The notes: generated by a model from the sequence alone, not told the origin. Positions 1 through 8,908 are shown, counted from the stretch's first letter. The stretch: DNA of 55,739 nucleotides from Rathayibacter_A sp036510655 (GCA_036510655.1 DATCDQ010000087.1:1-55739); one strand, 5' to 3'. Numbers and translations are program-made.

Positions 1-22
1 GGACCTCGTTGACGTTGGTCAT
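1..22 (-). CDS. Possible start of a divergent gene (partial)
   Basis: Reading leftward from position 22 there is an ATG followed by an open frame (MTNVNEV) that runs off the window edge. A GGTGG stretch lies upstream on that strand. Seven codons are too few to identify a product. A second in-frame ATG at 28 is possible. It could equally be chance. Confidence 0.22.
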
Positions 23-141
23 GACCATCCACCACCCTGCCGAAACGACTACTCAACCCCTCCAGAATGTGCCCACGCACGACCGTATGTCACCCGAAAC
101 CTCAACCATCCCGCTCGGCGGTCAGAGGCCAGCCTCGCTGG

Positions 142-147
142 TAGCCT
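142..147 (+). promoter_or_regulatory. -10 box of hisE (leaderless start)
   Basis: TAGCCT lies 6 nt before the GTG of hisE with no ribosome-binding site between, so transcription probably starts at the start codon. This would be the main promoter of the his-trp run. Confidence 0.55.
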
Positions 148-153
148 TGACGC

Positions 154-417
154 GTGAAAACGTTCGATGATCTCTTCGCAGAACTCGCCGAGAAGGCCCG
201 GGTTCGTCCGGACGGCTCCGGTACCGTGCGCGAACTGGACGCGGGCGTGCATGCGATCGGCAAGAAGATCGTCGAAGAGGCCGCCGAGGTGTGGATGGCC
301 GCGGAATACGAAACCGATGAGAACACCGCCGAGGAGATTTCGCAGCTCCTCTACCACGTGCAGGTCCTCATGATCGCGAAGGGTCTGACGACGGCCGACG
401 TCTACCGACATCTGTGA
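154..417 (+). CDS. hisE: Phosphoribosyl-ATP pyrophosphatase HisE
   Basis: HisE hydrolyses phosphoribosyl-ATP to phosphoribosyl-AMP and pyrophosphate, the second step of histidine synthesis, in the cytoplasm. The 87-residue product has the usual stand-alone length, and the helical MazG-like core shows EEAAEVWMAAEYE around residues 41-53, whose acidic residues bind Mg2+. The GTG at 154 is preceded at 6 nt by a TAGCCT box, which suggests a leaderless mRNA. It is the first gene of a same-strand run continuing into hisG, and HisG supplies its substrate. HisI, which acts next, is encoded separately at 2090, so the HisIE fusion seen in many bacteria is absent. Confident. Confidence 0.95.
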   Translation: MKTFDDLFAELAEKARVRPDGSGTVRELDAGVHAIGKKIVEEAAEVWMAAEYETDENTAEEISQLLYHVQVLMIAKGLTTADVYRHL

Positions 418-485
418 TCGGTGTCACCCATCGGCAAACCCGTCACCCCGTCACAGCACCATCCCATCGCGAAAAGGCCTCATAC

Positions 486-1325
486 ATGTTGAAAATCGCC
501 GTGCCCAACAAGGGCTCACTTGCTGAAACCGCCGCACAAATGCTCGCGGAAGCCGGATATGCCGGCCGACGCGACCCCAAAGAACTGATCGTCGCCGACC
601 CGCGCAACGGCGTCGAATTCTTCTACCTGCGCCCACGTGACATTGCGACGTACGTCGGCAGCGGCGCACTGGATGTCGGCGTCACGGGCCGCGATCTGCT
701 CTTGGATTCCGGCTCTTCCGCACTCGAATTGGAGAGCCTCGGCTTCGCGGCATCAACCTTCCGGTTCGCTGGGCCGACCGGCGCGTTCGCCGAATTGGGC
801 GACCTCGAGGGCACCCGTATCGCAACGAGTTACCCGGGCCTTGTCGGCACGTTTCTCGGAAACGCCGGGATCTCCGCAACGCTCGTGAACCTCGACGGCG
901 CCGTGGAGTCCGCCGTGCGACTGGGCGTCGCGGATGCCGTCGCCGACGTTGTCGAGACCGGCACGACGCTCCGCAAACAGGGCCTGGAAATCTTCGGACC
1001 GGTGATCCTCGAATCTGAGGCCGTCCTCATTGGCGCTCACGCTGGCATCCGCGGGGTGGGAACGCTGCACCGGCGGCTGCAGGGAGTCATGGTCGCCCGC
1101 CGCTATGTGCTGATGGACTATGACCTGCCGTCCAGCCTGCTCGAGCAGGCGGTGGCTCTCACCCCGGGCAGCGAATCACCAACCGTCTCACCGTTGCGCG
1201 ACAAAGACTGGGTTGCCGTTCGCGCGATGGTGCCGAAGGACGGCACCAACCGGGTGATGGACGACCTGTACGAACTGGGTGCACGCGCGATTCTGGTCAC
1301 GCCCATCCACGCTGCTCGGATCTGA
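486..1325 (+). CDS. hisG: ATP phosphoribosyltransferase HisG (long form)
   Basis: HisG catalyses the committed step of histidine synthesis, joining ATP and PRPP. The 279-residue protein starts MLKIAVPNKGSL and carries the PRPP-binding ETGTTLR motif near residue 157. The last ~75 residues, ending in an RVMDDLYELGARAILVTPI segment, form the ACT-like regulatory domain of the long HisG_L class, so histidine feedback and no HisZ requirement are expected. The frame is open from 414, but the ATG at 486 matches the family N-terminus. It lies 68 bp after hisE and 2 bp before hisF. Confidence 0.96.
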   Translation: MLKIAVPNKGSLAETAAQMLAEAGYAGRRDPKELIVADPRNGVEFFYLRPRDIATYVGSGALDVGVTGRDLLLDSGSSALELESLGFAASTFRFAGPTGAFAELGDLEGTRIATSYPGLVGTFLGNAGISATLVNLDGAVESAVRLGVADAVADVVETGTTLRKQGLEIFGPVILESEAVLIGAHAGIRGVGTLHRRLQGVMVARRYVLMDYDLPSSLLEQAVALTPGSESPTVSPLRDKDWVAVRAMVPKDGTNRVMDDLYELGARAILVTPIHAARI

Positions 1326-1327
1326 CG

Positions 1328-2089
1328 ATGAGCCTCGCCGTCAGGGTCATCCCGTGCCTCGACGTGGCGAGCGGCCGCGTCGTCAAGGGGGTCAACTTCC
1401 AGAACCTGCGCGACGCCGGCGACCCGGTCGAGCTCGCCCAGCGCTACTACGAACAGGGCGCAGACGAGCTGACGTTCCTCGACGTCACTGCCACCGTCGA
1501 CAACCGGGCAACGACCTACGAGGTGGTTCGCGCCACCGCGGAGCAGGTGTTCATCCCATTGACGGTCGGCGGCGGGGTGCGCAATGCGGAGGATGTCGCG
1601 CGATTGCTCGGCAGCGGTGCGGACAAGATCGGCGTGAACAGCGCCGCGATCGCCAGGCCGTCGCTGCTCGGCGAGATCGCCGACCGGTTCGGCGCGCAGG
1701 TCGTTGTGCTCTCGCTCGACGTCAAGCGATCCCAGGGCGCGGCATCCGGCTTCATCGTGACCACCCACGGAGGGCGCACCGAGACCGACCTGGACGCACT
1801 TGAGTGGGCGCAGCAGGCGATCACGCTCGGCGTCGGCGAACTTCTGGTGAATTCGATCGACGCCGATGGCACGAAGAAAGGGTTCGATCTCGAGCTCATC
1901 ACGCTGATGCGCGGGATCAGTTCAGTGCCGGTGATCGCCTCCGGCGGGGCAGGCCGCCCGGCGGATTTCCCGCCGGCGATCCGAGCGGGAGCAGACGCCG
2001 TACTCGCGGCGAGCGTGTTCCACAGCGGCGAGATGACGGTCGGCGACGTCAAGCGAGAACTTGCAGCGGCCGGCCTGGAGGTGCGTTAA
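1328..2089 (+). CDS. hisF: Imidazole glycerol phosphate synthase, cyclase subunit HisF
   Basis: HisF takes ammonia delivered by HisH and closes the imidazole ring of PRFAR, giving IGP and AICAR. The 253-residue TIM barrel begins SLAVRVIPCLDV, with the general acid/base Asp12. The second catalytic Asp lies in VVLSLDVKR at about residue 132, and the phosphate-binding loops NSIDADGTKKGFD and ASGGAG are present. It starts 2 bp after hisG, and its stop abuts the hisI ATG, so the genes are probably co-transcribed and translationally coupled. The glutaminase partner HisH is not in this window. Confidence 0.97.
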   Translation: MSLAVRVIPCLDVASGRVVKGVNFQNLRDAGDPVELAQRYYEQGADELTFLDVTATVDNRATTYEVVRATAEQVFIPLTVGGGVRNAEDVARLLGSGADKIGVNSAAIARPSLLGEIADRFGAQVVVLSLDVKRSQGAASGFIVTTHGGRTETDLDALEWAQQAITLGVGELLVNSIDADGTKKGFDLELITLMRGISSVPVIASGGAGRPADFPPAIRAGADAVLAASVFHSGEMTVGDVKRELAAAGLEVR

Positions 2090-2452
2090 ATGAACACGGC
2101 GGAGGCCAACGAGATTCTGCAACGGATCATCGCCAACGAACAGCAGCTTTTTCCGGCGATCGTGCAGCAATGGGATACGCGCGAGGTGCTCATGCTCGGC
2201 TGGATGGATGCCGAGGCCTTCCGCCGCACGATGACGGAAGGCCGAGTCACGTTCTGGTCGCGCTCCCGTCAGGAGTACTGGCGAAAGGGCGACACTTCCG
2301 GCCACGTGCAATATGTGCGGTCGGCCGCTCTCGACTGCGATGCCGATACGCTGTTGTTGACCGTCGAGCAGGTCGGCGCTGCATGTCACACCGGCACGCG
2401 CACGTGTTTCGACACTGACCGTTTGAATCCAACGGAGCTGCACGCACCATGA
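2090..2452 (+). CDS. hisI: Phosphoribosyl-AMP cyclohydrolase HisI
   Basis: HisI opens the adenine ring of phosphoribosyl-AMP in the third step of histidine synthesis. The 120-residue protein has the catalytic-core sequence MLGWMDAEAF and TFWSRSRQEYWRKGD, and the C-terminal metal site CDAD...GAACHTGTRTCF, whose cysteines and acidic residues bind Zn2+ and Mg2+. There is no fused HisE domain, which fits the separate hisE at 154. The ATG immediately follows the hisF stop, and the hisI stop overlaps the trpE ATG (ATGA), tying histidine and tryptophan genes into one transcript. Confidence 0.96.
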   Translation: MNTAEANEILQRIIANEQQLFPAIVQQWDTREVLMLGWMDAEAFRRTMTEGRVTFWSRSRQEYWRKGDTSGHVQYVRSAALDCDADTLLLTVEQVGAACHTGTRTCFDTDRLNPTELHAP

Positions 2453-3981
2453 CCCAGAATCACGGATCGACCACTCGCGCAGATTTCACTGCCCAGTTGG
2501 GCTCCGGCAGGGTTGTGCCCGTCATTCGCGAACTTTTTGCTGACGGTGAGACCCCGGTCGGCATCTATCGCAAGCTTGCGGTCGGCAAGCCCGGCACGTT
2601 TCTGCTCGAGTCCGCCGAGCAAGGCGGCATCTGGTCTCGATTCTCGTTTGTCGGAGTGCGATCGTTCGGTGTCCTCACGCAGAACGGCGACGCTGTGCTC
2701 TGGCTCGACTACGGTGTGGATGCGCAGCGCATCTTGGGTACTACGGAGCCGTCGGGCGCATCACTGGACGTGCTCGAGCAGTTGTACACGCGCTGGTTGA
2801 CACCGCCGATCGAGGGACATCCTCCGCTCACTGGCGGACTCGTCGGGTTTATCGGCTGGGATGCTGTTCGGCAGCTCGAGTATCTGCCGAATCCGCCTGC
2901 CGCGGACTACGCAGTGCCAGGGCTCGCATTCTGCTTCGTCGCCGACCTGGTGGTTCTGGATCACAAATTCGGCACGATCCAGCTGATCGCGAACGTGCTC
3001 AACGACGGCGTCGACGACGCGGACACACTCTGGGCAGCCGCGCAAGGGCGCCTCGACGCGCTCCAGCGTGGCATCGCACAGCCCACCGAGGCCTGGCTCG
3101 CCGACGCGGATCTGGAAACCCTCCCGACGCCGCGTTCCCGCAGCGCTCGCGCCGACTTCCTCGCATCCGTCGTGACGGCCAAGCAGCGCATCCGCGACGG
3201 CGACATCTTCCAGGTCGTCATCTCGCAGCGTTTCGACCTGGACTGCACGGCGCATCCGCTCGAGGTCTACCGCGTTCTGCGCACCCTGAATCCAAGCCCG
3301 TACATGTATCTGGTCAACCTTCAGGCGCCGAACGGGAGTGCGTACACCATCGTCGGTTCTTCACCAGAGGCACTGTTCAAGGTGGCGAATCGGCGCGCGT
3401 TCTCGCATCCGATCGCCGGGTCGAAACCACGGGGCACGAACCCGGAGGAAGACCTCGAATTCGAACATGCGCTTCTGAACGACGACAAGGAGCGCGCTGA
3501 GCACCTGATGCTCGTCGATTTGGCGCGCAATGACCTGCTGAAGGTCTGTGCCGCCGGTTCCGTCGAGGTCACCGAATTCATGAGAGTCGAACGCTTCAGC
3601 CATATCATGCACCTGGTGTCTTCTGTGGAAGGCGATCTGAATCCGGATGCGAACGCGGTGGATGTCTTTCGGGCGACGTTCCCGGCCGGGACGTTATCCG
3701 GCGCTCCGAAGCCGCGCGCTTTGGAGATCATCGACGAGCTCGAACCGGCCGGGCGCGGTGTGTACGGCGGGGTGATCGGCTACTTCGGGTTCGCGGGCGA
3801 TGCGGATCTGGCCATCGCCATCCGCACGGCGACGATCGCAGACGGTGTCGCCCGCGTGCAGGCTGGGGGCGGCCTCGTCGCAGACTCAGACCCGGCGAGT
3901 GAGTTCCAGGAGTCACAGAACAAAGCCGCAGCACCACTCCGGGCGGTCGCGGTGGCCAACGCGATGCGGAGGGTGCTCTGA
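2449..3981 (+). CDS. trpE: Anthranilate synthase component I TrpE
   Basis: TrpE converts chorismate to anthranilate using ammonia from a TrpG glutaminase. The 510-residue protein has the N-terminal LLES tryptophan-binding motif at residues 52-55, which implies feedback inhibition. The C-terminal chorismate-binding domain shows IFQVVISQRF, PIAGSKPRGTN, RAEHLMLVDLARND and the final GGGLVADSDPASEFQE. The common PIAGT(R)PRG motif reads PIAGSKPRG here. The ATG overlaps the hisI stop by 4 nt. With no leader between hisI and trpE, classical attenuation immediately upstream is unlikely. trpG and trpD are absent from the window. Confidence 0.97.
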   Translation: MTQNHGSTTRADFTAQLGSGRVVPVIRELFADGETPVGIYRKLAVGKPGTFLLESAEQGGIWSRFSFVGVRSFGVLTQNGDAVLWLDYGVDAQRILGTTEPSGASLDVLEQLYTRWLTPPIEGHPPLTGGLVGFIGWDAVRQLEYLPNPPAADYAVPGLAFCFVADLVVLDHKFGTIQLIANVLNDGVDDADTLWAAAQGRLDALQRGIAQPTEAWLADADLETLPTPRSRSARADFLASVVTAKQRIRDGDIFQVVISQRFDLDCTAHPLEVYRVLRTLNPSPYMYLVNLQAPNGSAYTIVGSSPEALFKVANRRAFSHPIAGSKPRGTNPEEDLEFEHALLNDDKERAEHLMLVDLARNDLLKVCAAGSVEVTEFMRVERFSHIMHLVSSVEGDLNPDANAVDVFRATFPAGTLSGAPKPRALEIIDELEPAGRGVYGGVIGYFGFAGDADLAIAIRTATIADGVARVQAGGGLVADSDPASEFQESQNKAAAPLRAVAVANAMRRVL

Positions 3982-3982
3982 G

Positions 3983-4681
3983 ATGCCGGTGAAGCGCGTC
4001 AAGTACATCATCCTGCTCGCCATCATCGCCGCGGGCGGGTTGACTCTGCTCGCAGCGACACAGACCTGGTACACGGTGCACCTCACCGCCGCCGCAGATC
4101 ACGCCGGCGGTATTGCGGTGCCCGGGTCGATGGCCGCACCGGCCCTGACCGCACTGGCGATCGCCGCACTGGCCCTCGCTCTGGCATTGGCGATCTCCGG
4201 CCGAGCCGGGAGGGTCGTTCTCGCCGTACTCGGGCTGCTCGTCGGCGGCAGCATCATCCTTTCTGCTTCCACGGCGATCGCCAATCCACCGTCGACCGCG
4301 ATTGCGACCGTCACGAAGACAACCGGGATTGCCGGCGACGCGTCCGTCGCTCGGCTGATCGGCACCATCGACGCAGGCATCTGGCCCACCGTCGCGCTGA
4401 TCGGCGGAATCCTTGCCGTGCTTGCGAGTATCGCTGTGGCCGTGACGGGGCACCGGTGGCCGTCGAGCTCCCGACGCTACGACGCCGTGCGCTTCGCCGA
4501 CGCGGGAACCACACACGACGACGGTGCAGGTACCGCCGAGCACGAGACGGCTTCGACCGATGCAGCAGACACTGCCTCACACGATGCATCACACCCCGGA
4601 CGAGCGCCCGCAGAGAATTCGCGTAATGCCGCCATCGACACCTGGGACGATCTGAGCAGGGGAGAGGATCCCACGCGGTAG
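3983..4681 (+). CDS. Trp biosynthesis-associated membrane protein (TIGR02234-like)
   Basis: A 232-residue membrane protein with about four hydrophobic segments (roughly residues 8-25, 50-70, 75-95 and 135-160), followed by an acidic, Ala/Asp/Thr-rich cytoplasmic tail of some 70 residues. Its position directly after trpE, one base past the stop, with trpCBA downstream, matches the actinobacterial family annotated as Trp biosynthesis-associated membrane protein. The biochemical role of that family is not established, and a transport or scaffolding role would be a guess. The ATG at 3983 was chosen because the earlier frame overlaps trpE. Confidence 0.85.
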   Translation: MPVKRVKYIILLAIIAAGGLTLLAATQTWYTVHLTAAADHAGGIAVPGSMAAPALTALAIAALALALALAISGRAGRVVLAVLGLLVGGSIILSASTAIANPPSTAIATVTKTTGIAGDASVARLIGTIDAGIWPTVALIGGILAVLASIAVAVTGHRWPSSSRRYDAVRFADAGTTHDDGAGTAEHETASTDAADTASHDASHPGRAPAENSRNAAIDTWDDLSRGEDPTR

Positions 4682-4711
4682 TCGCGCCGCGAAAGCACCC
4701 ACCGGGTTCGA

Positions 4712-4717
4712 TACACT
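4712..4717 (+). promoter_or_regulatory. Candidate -10 box in the trpE-trpC gap
   Basis: TACACT sits in the only sizeable gap (128 bp) of the his-trp run, about 90 nt before the gene at 4810. It could provide an internal promoter for trpCBA. No convincing -35 box is seen. Confidence 0.25.
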
Positions 4718-4809
4718 GAAACTGCAACACGCCGCACTACGCAGCCCGGAACAATTCACCGCCGACAGCGGCACGAGGACACCGGCATGAGGAACCCATC
4801 AGGAGAGAC

Positions 4810-5040
4810 ATGAGCACTGAGTCATCAGATCCCGGACACGGCCACTCCCCGGCCGCGTGGACAGCCGTGGTGATCATGATCATTGCGTTCGTCATCGGCG
4901 TGCTCGCCTTCTGGTTCGTGGTGCCGTGGCTCGCCGTCGGTGCCGCGGTTCTCGTCGTCGTCGGGCTTCTGGTCGGCTACGTCATGTCAAAGGCCGGCTA
5001 CGGCGTCAACGGGCCCAAGTTTGTTTCGAAAGAACACTGA
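4810..5040 (+). CDS. Small HGxxPAAW-family membrane protein
   Basis: A 76-residue protein whose N-terminal HGHSPAAW motif (residues 10-17) defines the HGxxPAAW family of actinobacterial small membrane proteins. Two hydrophobic helices follow (about residues 20-40 and 43-62), then a short tail ending KFVSKEH. The family sits next to trpC in many Actinobacteria, as here (4 bp before trpC), so a link to tryptophan metabolism or membrane organisation is plausible but unproven. AGGAGAG precedes the ATG at a good distance. Function unknown. Confidence 0.88.
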   Translation: MSTESSDPGHGHSPAAWTAVVIMIIAFVIGVLAFWFVVPWLAVGAAVLVVVGLLVGYVMSKAGYGVNGPKFVSKEH

Positions 5041-5044
5041 GCCG

Positions 5045-5815
5045 GTGCTGACCGAGCTGGTATCTGGCGCTGTCGAAGATTCGAACGCACGCGCGATCGG
5101 GCGCCCGCTCGCGATCGTAGAGACCGCGGCACGCGAGCGAACCCCCGCGATCGACGCCATCGCTGCTCTCGTCCCCGCTGAACGCGTGAAGATCATCGCC
5201 GAAGTGAAACGTGCGAGTCCGTCGCGCGGATCCCTGGCGGCGATCCCGGATCCGGCGCTGCTCGCGCGCAGCTACCAACACGCAGGGGCGAGCGCGATCA
5301 GCGTGCTGACGGAGGGGCGCAAGTTTCTCGGTTCGCTCGCCGACCTCGAAGCCGTTCGCGCCGCCGTCACCGTGCCGGTGTTACGCAAGGACTTCATTTC
5401 TAACGCGTATCAGGTGTTCGAGGCACGAGCCGCCGGCGCAGACATTGTGCTGCTGATCGTGGCGGCGCTCGACCAACCGACGCTCGTCTCGCTTCACGAG
5501 CTGAGCACACGTCTCGGCATGGCCACGCTCGTCGAGACGCACTCTGCCGAGGAAATCTCCCGCGGGCTCGACGCCGGCGCACGTCTGCTCGGCGTGAACG
5601 CGCGCAATCTGACCACCTTCGAGCTGGATCGCGACCTGTTCGGCTCTCTGGCCGATCGCATTCCCTCCGGCGTTATCCGGGTGGCCGAGTCGGCGGTCAG
5701 TACAGCAGCCGATGTCGCCCACTATCGCAATGCCGGCGCCGACATCGTCCTGGTCGGCGAGGCACTGGTCACCAGTGACCCGCGAACGACCCTGACCGAA
5801 TTCCTGGCGGTGTAG
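5045..5815 (+). CDS. trpC: Indole-3-glycerol phosphate synthase TrpC
   Basis: TrpC decarboxylates and cyclises CdRP to indole-3-glycerol phosphate, the substrate of TrpA. The 256-residue TIM barrel contains IIAEVKRASPSRG (catalytic Glu53 and Lys55), PVLRKDFI (Lys115) and LLGVNARNLTTF, with phosphate-loop glycines near the C-terminus. The frame is open from 4883, but the GTG at 5045 gives the family N-terminus (LTELVSGAVEDS) and starts 4 bp after the preceding small gene. It is monofunctional: no TrpF domain is fused. It lies 6 bp before trpB. Confidence 0.95.
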   Translation: MLTELVSGAVEDSNARAIGRPLAIVETAARERTPAIDAIAALVPAERVKIIAEVKRASPSRGSLAAIPDPALLARSYQHAGASAISVLTEGRKFLGSLADLEAVRAAVTVPVLRKDFISNAYQVFEARAAGADIVLLIVAALDQPTLVSLHELSTRLGMATLVETHSAEEISRGLDAGARLLGVNARNLTTFELDRDLFGSLADRIPSGVIRVAESAVSTAADVAHYRNAGADIVLVGEALVTSDPRTTLTEFLAV

Positions 5816-5821
5816 AACATC

Positions 5822-7036
5822 ATGTCATCCTTGCGAGAAGAGACCGGGCCCTACTTCGGGCCGTTCGGTGGTCGTTTCGTACCCGAACCGCTGATTGCGG
5901 CACTCGACGAACTGTCCACGGCGTGGGAACTGGCCAAAGTCGACCCGAGCTTCCACACCGAACTCGACGAGCTCAACCGCAGCTACATCGGCAGGCCATC
6001 ACTGATCACACAGGTGCCGCGCTTCGCCGAGCACGCCGGCGGTGCCCGCATGATTCTCAAGCGCGAAGACCTCAACCACACCGGCTCGCACAAAATCAAC
6101 AATGTGCTCGGCCAGGCGATCCTCACCAAGCGGATCGGCAAGACCCGCGTGATTGCCGAGACCGGCGCTGGCCAGCATGGTGTGGCGACAGCCACCGCAG
6201 CGGCGTTGTTCGGGCTGGACTGTGTGATCTACATGGGTGAACTCGACACAGAACGGCAGGCACTGAATGTCGCGCGGATGCGGCTGCTCGGTGCTGAGGT
6301 CGTCCCGGTCAAGACGGGCTCGCGCACCCTCAAGGACGCCATCAACGACGCCATGCGCGACTGGGTGACGAACGTCGAGACCACGAACTACATCTTCGGC
6401 ACCGTCGCGGGGCCGCATCCATTCCCGTCAATGGTGCGCGACCTGCAGAAGATCATCGGCGAGGAGGCGCGCGCGCAGGTTCTCGAACTCACCGGAGCGC
6501 TGCCGGATGCCGTTGCGGCCTGTGTCGGCGGCGGATCGAATGCAATCGGCATCTTCCACGCCTTCCTGGACGACCCGTCTGTGGCGCTCTACGGCTTCGA
6601 GGCGGGGGGAGAGGGCGTCGACACGCCGCGCACCGCCGCAACGATCACCCTCGGGCGACCCGGCGTGCTGCACGGCGCCCGCAGCTACCTCTTACAGGAC
6701 GAAGACGGACAGACGATCGAGTCGCACTCGATCTCAGCGGGACTCGACTACCCGGGTGTCGGTCCTGAGCACTCCTGGCTGGCATCGATCGGACGGGCGC
6801 AGTATCGTCCGATCACCGATGCGCAGGCGATGGACGCGCTGCGACTGTTGAGCAGAACCGAAGGCATCATCCCGGCGATCGAATCAGCTCACGCTCTGGC
6901 AGGCGCCCTGGAACTCGGTCGCGAACTCGGTCCCGATGCCACGATCCTGGTGAATCTCAGCGGCCGCGGCGACAAAGACATGGAGACGGCCGGACGCTAC
7001 TTCGACCTGCTCGACGCGAATGCGGTGCAGTCATGA
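5822..7036 (+). CDS. trpB: Tryptophan synthase beta chain TrpB
   Basis: TrpB condenses indole and serine to tryptophan using PLP, in an alpha2-beta2 complex with TrpA. The 404-residue protein begins with GPYFGPFGGRFVPE and has the PLP lysine in HTGSHKINN (Lys91), the catalytic Glu in AETGAGQHG, and the phosphate-binding GGGSNAIG loop. This is the TrpB1 type that pairs with TrpA. The trpA ATG overlaps the trpB stop by 4 nt, consistent with the 1:1 complex. Confidence 0.98.
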   Translation: MSSLREETGPYFGPFGGRFVPEPLIAALDELSTAWELAKVDPSFHTELDELNRSYIGRPSLITQVPRFAEHAGGARMILKREDLNHTGSHKINNVLGQAILTKRIGKTRVIAETGAGQHGVATATAAALFGLDCVIYMGELDTERQALNVARMRLLGAEVVPVKTGSRTLKDAINDAMRDWVTNVETTNYIFGTVAGPHPFPSMVRDLQKIIGEEARAQVLELTGALPDAVAACVGGGSNAIGIFHAFLDDPSVALYGFEAGGEGVDTPRTAATITLGRPGVLHGARSYLLQDEDGQTIESHSISAGLDYPGVGPEHSWLASIGRAQYRPITDAQAMDALRLLSRTEGIIPAIESAHALAGALELGRELGPDATILVNLSGRGDKDMETAGRYFDLLDANAVQS

Positions 7037-7851
7037 GCAGCCCCGCAAATGAATTCGCGGGTGTCTCGCCGGTCGACACGGCCATCCGCGTCGCTCGCGA
7101 GCACAGAGCGGGCGCGCTGATTGGATATCTGCCGGTGGGTTTCCCGAGCCTTTCTGCCAGCATCGACGCGGCCGTCACGCTGGTGAACAACGGTGTAGAC
7201 GTGATCGAACTGGGCATTCCGTACTCGGATCCTGTGATGGACGGAGCCGTCATCCAGGCGGCCACACAGCGGGCGTTGGCCGGTGGTTTCCGGCTACGCG
7301 ATGGCTTCGAGGCGGTGCGGCAGATCACCGCACAGGTCGACGCGCCCGTTGTCATGATGACGTACTGGAATCCGGTGACGCAGTATGGCGTCGAGCGCTT
7401 CGCCGACGTGCTGTTCGCTGCGGGCGGTGCGGGCCTCATCACGCCGGACCTGGTGCCGGACGAGGCCTCTGAGTGGCTGGCAGCGTCGGAGCGCACCGGT
7501 CTCGACCGTGTGTTCCTCGCCGCACCGACCTCGACGGACGAGCGCCTGCGAACAGCCACCGAATCCAGCCGCGGCTTCGTCTACGCGGTGTCAACGATGG
7601 GGATCACCGGCGCCCGAAGCGACGTCGACTCTGCGGCACGCACGCTGATCGCACGACTGCGCGCAGTCGGTGCGACGAGCGCGTGCGTCGGGCTCGGCAT
7701 CTCGACCGCTGAACAGGTCGCCGAGGTGCTCGAATACGCCGACGGAGCGATTGTCGGCTCAGCCCTGGTGAAGGCGCTGGCGGACGGCGGCGTGCCGCGG
7801 GTTGGTGAGGTCGCCGCAGCGCTGGCACGTGGAACTCACATCAATCGATAG
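7033..7851 (+). CDS. trpA: Tryptophan synthase alpha chain TrpA
   Basis: TrpA cleaves indole-3-glycerol phosphate and channels indole to TrpB. The 272-residue TIM barrel holds the catalytic Glu59 and Asp70 in VIELGIPYSDPVMD, followed by the conserved TYWNP and LITPDLVPDE segments and the phosphate-binding GLGIST and GSALV loops. It overlaps trpB by 4 nt. Its TAG stop is also the start of a TAGGCT hexamer that may be the -10 box for lgt. Confidence 0.97.
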   Translation: MSSPANEFAGVSPVDTAIRVAREHRAGALIGYLPVGFPSLSASIDAAVTLVNNGVDVIELGIPYSDPVMDGAVIQAATQRALAGGFRLRDGFEAVRQITAQVDAPVVMMTYWNPVTQYGVERFADVLFAAGGAGLITPDLVPDEASEWLAASERTGLDRVFLAAPTSTDERLRTATESSRGFVYAVSTMGITGARSDVDSAARTLIARLRAVGATSACVGLGISTAEQVAEVLEYADGAIVGSALVKALADGGVPRVGEVAAALARGTHINR

Positions 7852-7854
7852 GCT
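7849..7854 (+). promoter_or_regulatory. Candidate -10 box for lgt
   Basis: TAGGCT overlaps the trpA stop codon. A transcript from here would have a ~60 nt leader ending in an AAGAAGG ribosome-binding site before the lgt GTG, so lgt may be expressed apart from the trp genes. Confidence 0.35.
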
Positions 7855-7921
7855 ATGTTGGCTTGGCAGCACGCTGCGATCGTAGGGGCCAGACTGCTCC
7901 AGCAAGAAGGGTAAAGTTCAG

Positions 7922-8908
7922 GTGATTGCACCGCTCAGCATTCCGAGTCCTCCGCCGTCGTGGCAGTCGTTCGCGATCACGATCTTCAACTGGCATTGGT
8001 CGATTCACACCTACGCGCTGTGCATCCTCCTCGGTATTATCGCCGCAACAATTTGGACGTCACGCCGCCTGACCAAGCGTGGTGCTGAGCCCGGCATCGT
8101 GTTGGACATCATCCTGTGGGCGGTGCCGCTCGGCATCATCGGTGCTCGCGCATACCACGTGTTCACGCACCCGCACGACTACTTCTATGCCGGTGCGAAC
8201 CTGTGGAATACCTTCGCGATCTGGGACGGCGGGAACGCCATCTTCGGCTCGCTCATCGGCGGTGCAATCGGTGTGCTCATCGCGTGTCACTTCACGGGCG
8301 TGCGCTTCTGGTCGTTCGCCGATGCACTCGCTCCCGGAATGCTGCTGGCCCAGTCGCTGGGCCGGTTCGGCAACTATTTCAACCACGAGCTGTTCGGACT
8401 GCCGACGAACCTGCCGTGGGGCCTGCAGATCGAATCGACGAACGTGGCGTTTCCTGCAGGCCTGCCGGCTGGGACTCTGTTCCAGCCGCTGTTCCTGTAC
8501 GAGATCATCTGGAACGTCATCGGCATCGTCGTCATCCTGCTGCTCGAAAAGAAGTTCCAGTTGCGCTGGGGCAAGATGTTCGCCCTGTATCTGATCTGGT
8601 ACGGAGCAGGTCGCTCGTACCTGGAGTCGATTCGTATCGATCCCAGCGAATATTCATTCCTGGGCATCCCGAGCAACGTGTGGGCGGCATTCGCAGCCGT
8701 CGTGCTGGGCGTAATCATCCTGATCGTGCAGACGAAGCGGCACCCGGGACTCGAGCTGAGCGTCTACCGCCCGGGCCGTGCATGGCAGGGTCCTGATGCT
8801 GCTGTAGAATCGGACGACGAGGAATCGGACGACCGGGAAAAAGACGAAGACGCCCCCGCAGACGCCGAATCCGATGCAGCCAAAGCCACAAGCTCAGCCG
8901 GCTCGTAG
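7922..8908 (+). CDS. lgt: Prolipoprotein diacylglyceryl transferase Lgt
   Basis: Lgt is a polytopic membrane enzyme that transfers diacylglyceryl from phosphatidylglycerol to the lipobox cysteine of prolipoproteins. The 328-residue protein has about seven membrane segments, IPSPPPSW at the N-terminus, WDGGNAIFGSLIGG at 101-114 and the Lgt signature GRFGNYFNHELFG starting at residue 147. The last ~45 residues are strongly acidic and probably cytoplasmic, a lineage-specific extension. A GTG start at 7922 follows an AAGAAGGG ribosome-binding site. The lipoprotein at 21927 is a likely substrate. Confidence 0.96.
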   Translation: MIAPLSIPSPPPSWQSFAITIFNWHWSIHTYALCILLGIIAATIWTSRRLTKRGAEPGIVLDIILWAVPLGIIGARAYHVFTHPHDYFYAGANLWNTFAIWDGGNAIFGSLIGGAIGVLIACHFTGVRFWSFADALAPGMLLAQSLGRFGNYFNHELFGLPTNLPWGLQIESTNVAFPAGLPAGTLFQPLFLYEIIWNVIGIVVILLLEKKFQLRWGKMFALYLIWYGAGRSYLESIRIDPSEYSFLGIPSNVWAAFAAVVLGVIILIVQTKRHPGLELSVYRPGRAWQGPDAAVESDDEESDDREKDEDAPADAESDAAKATSSAGS

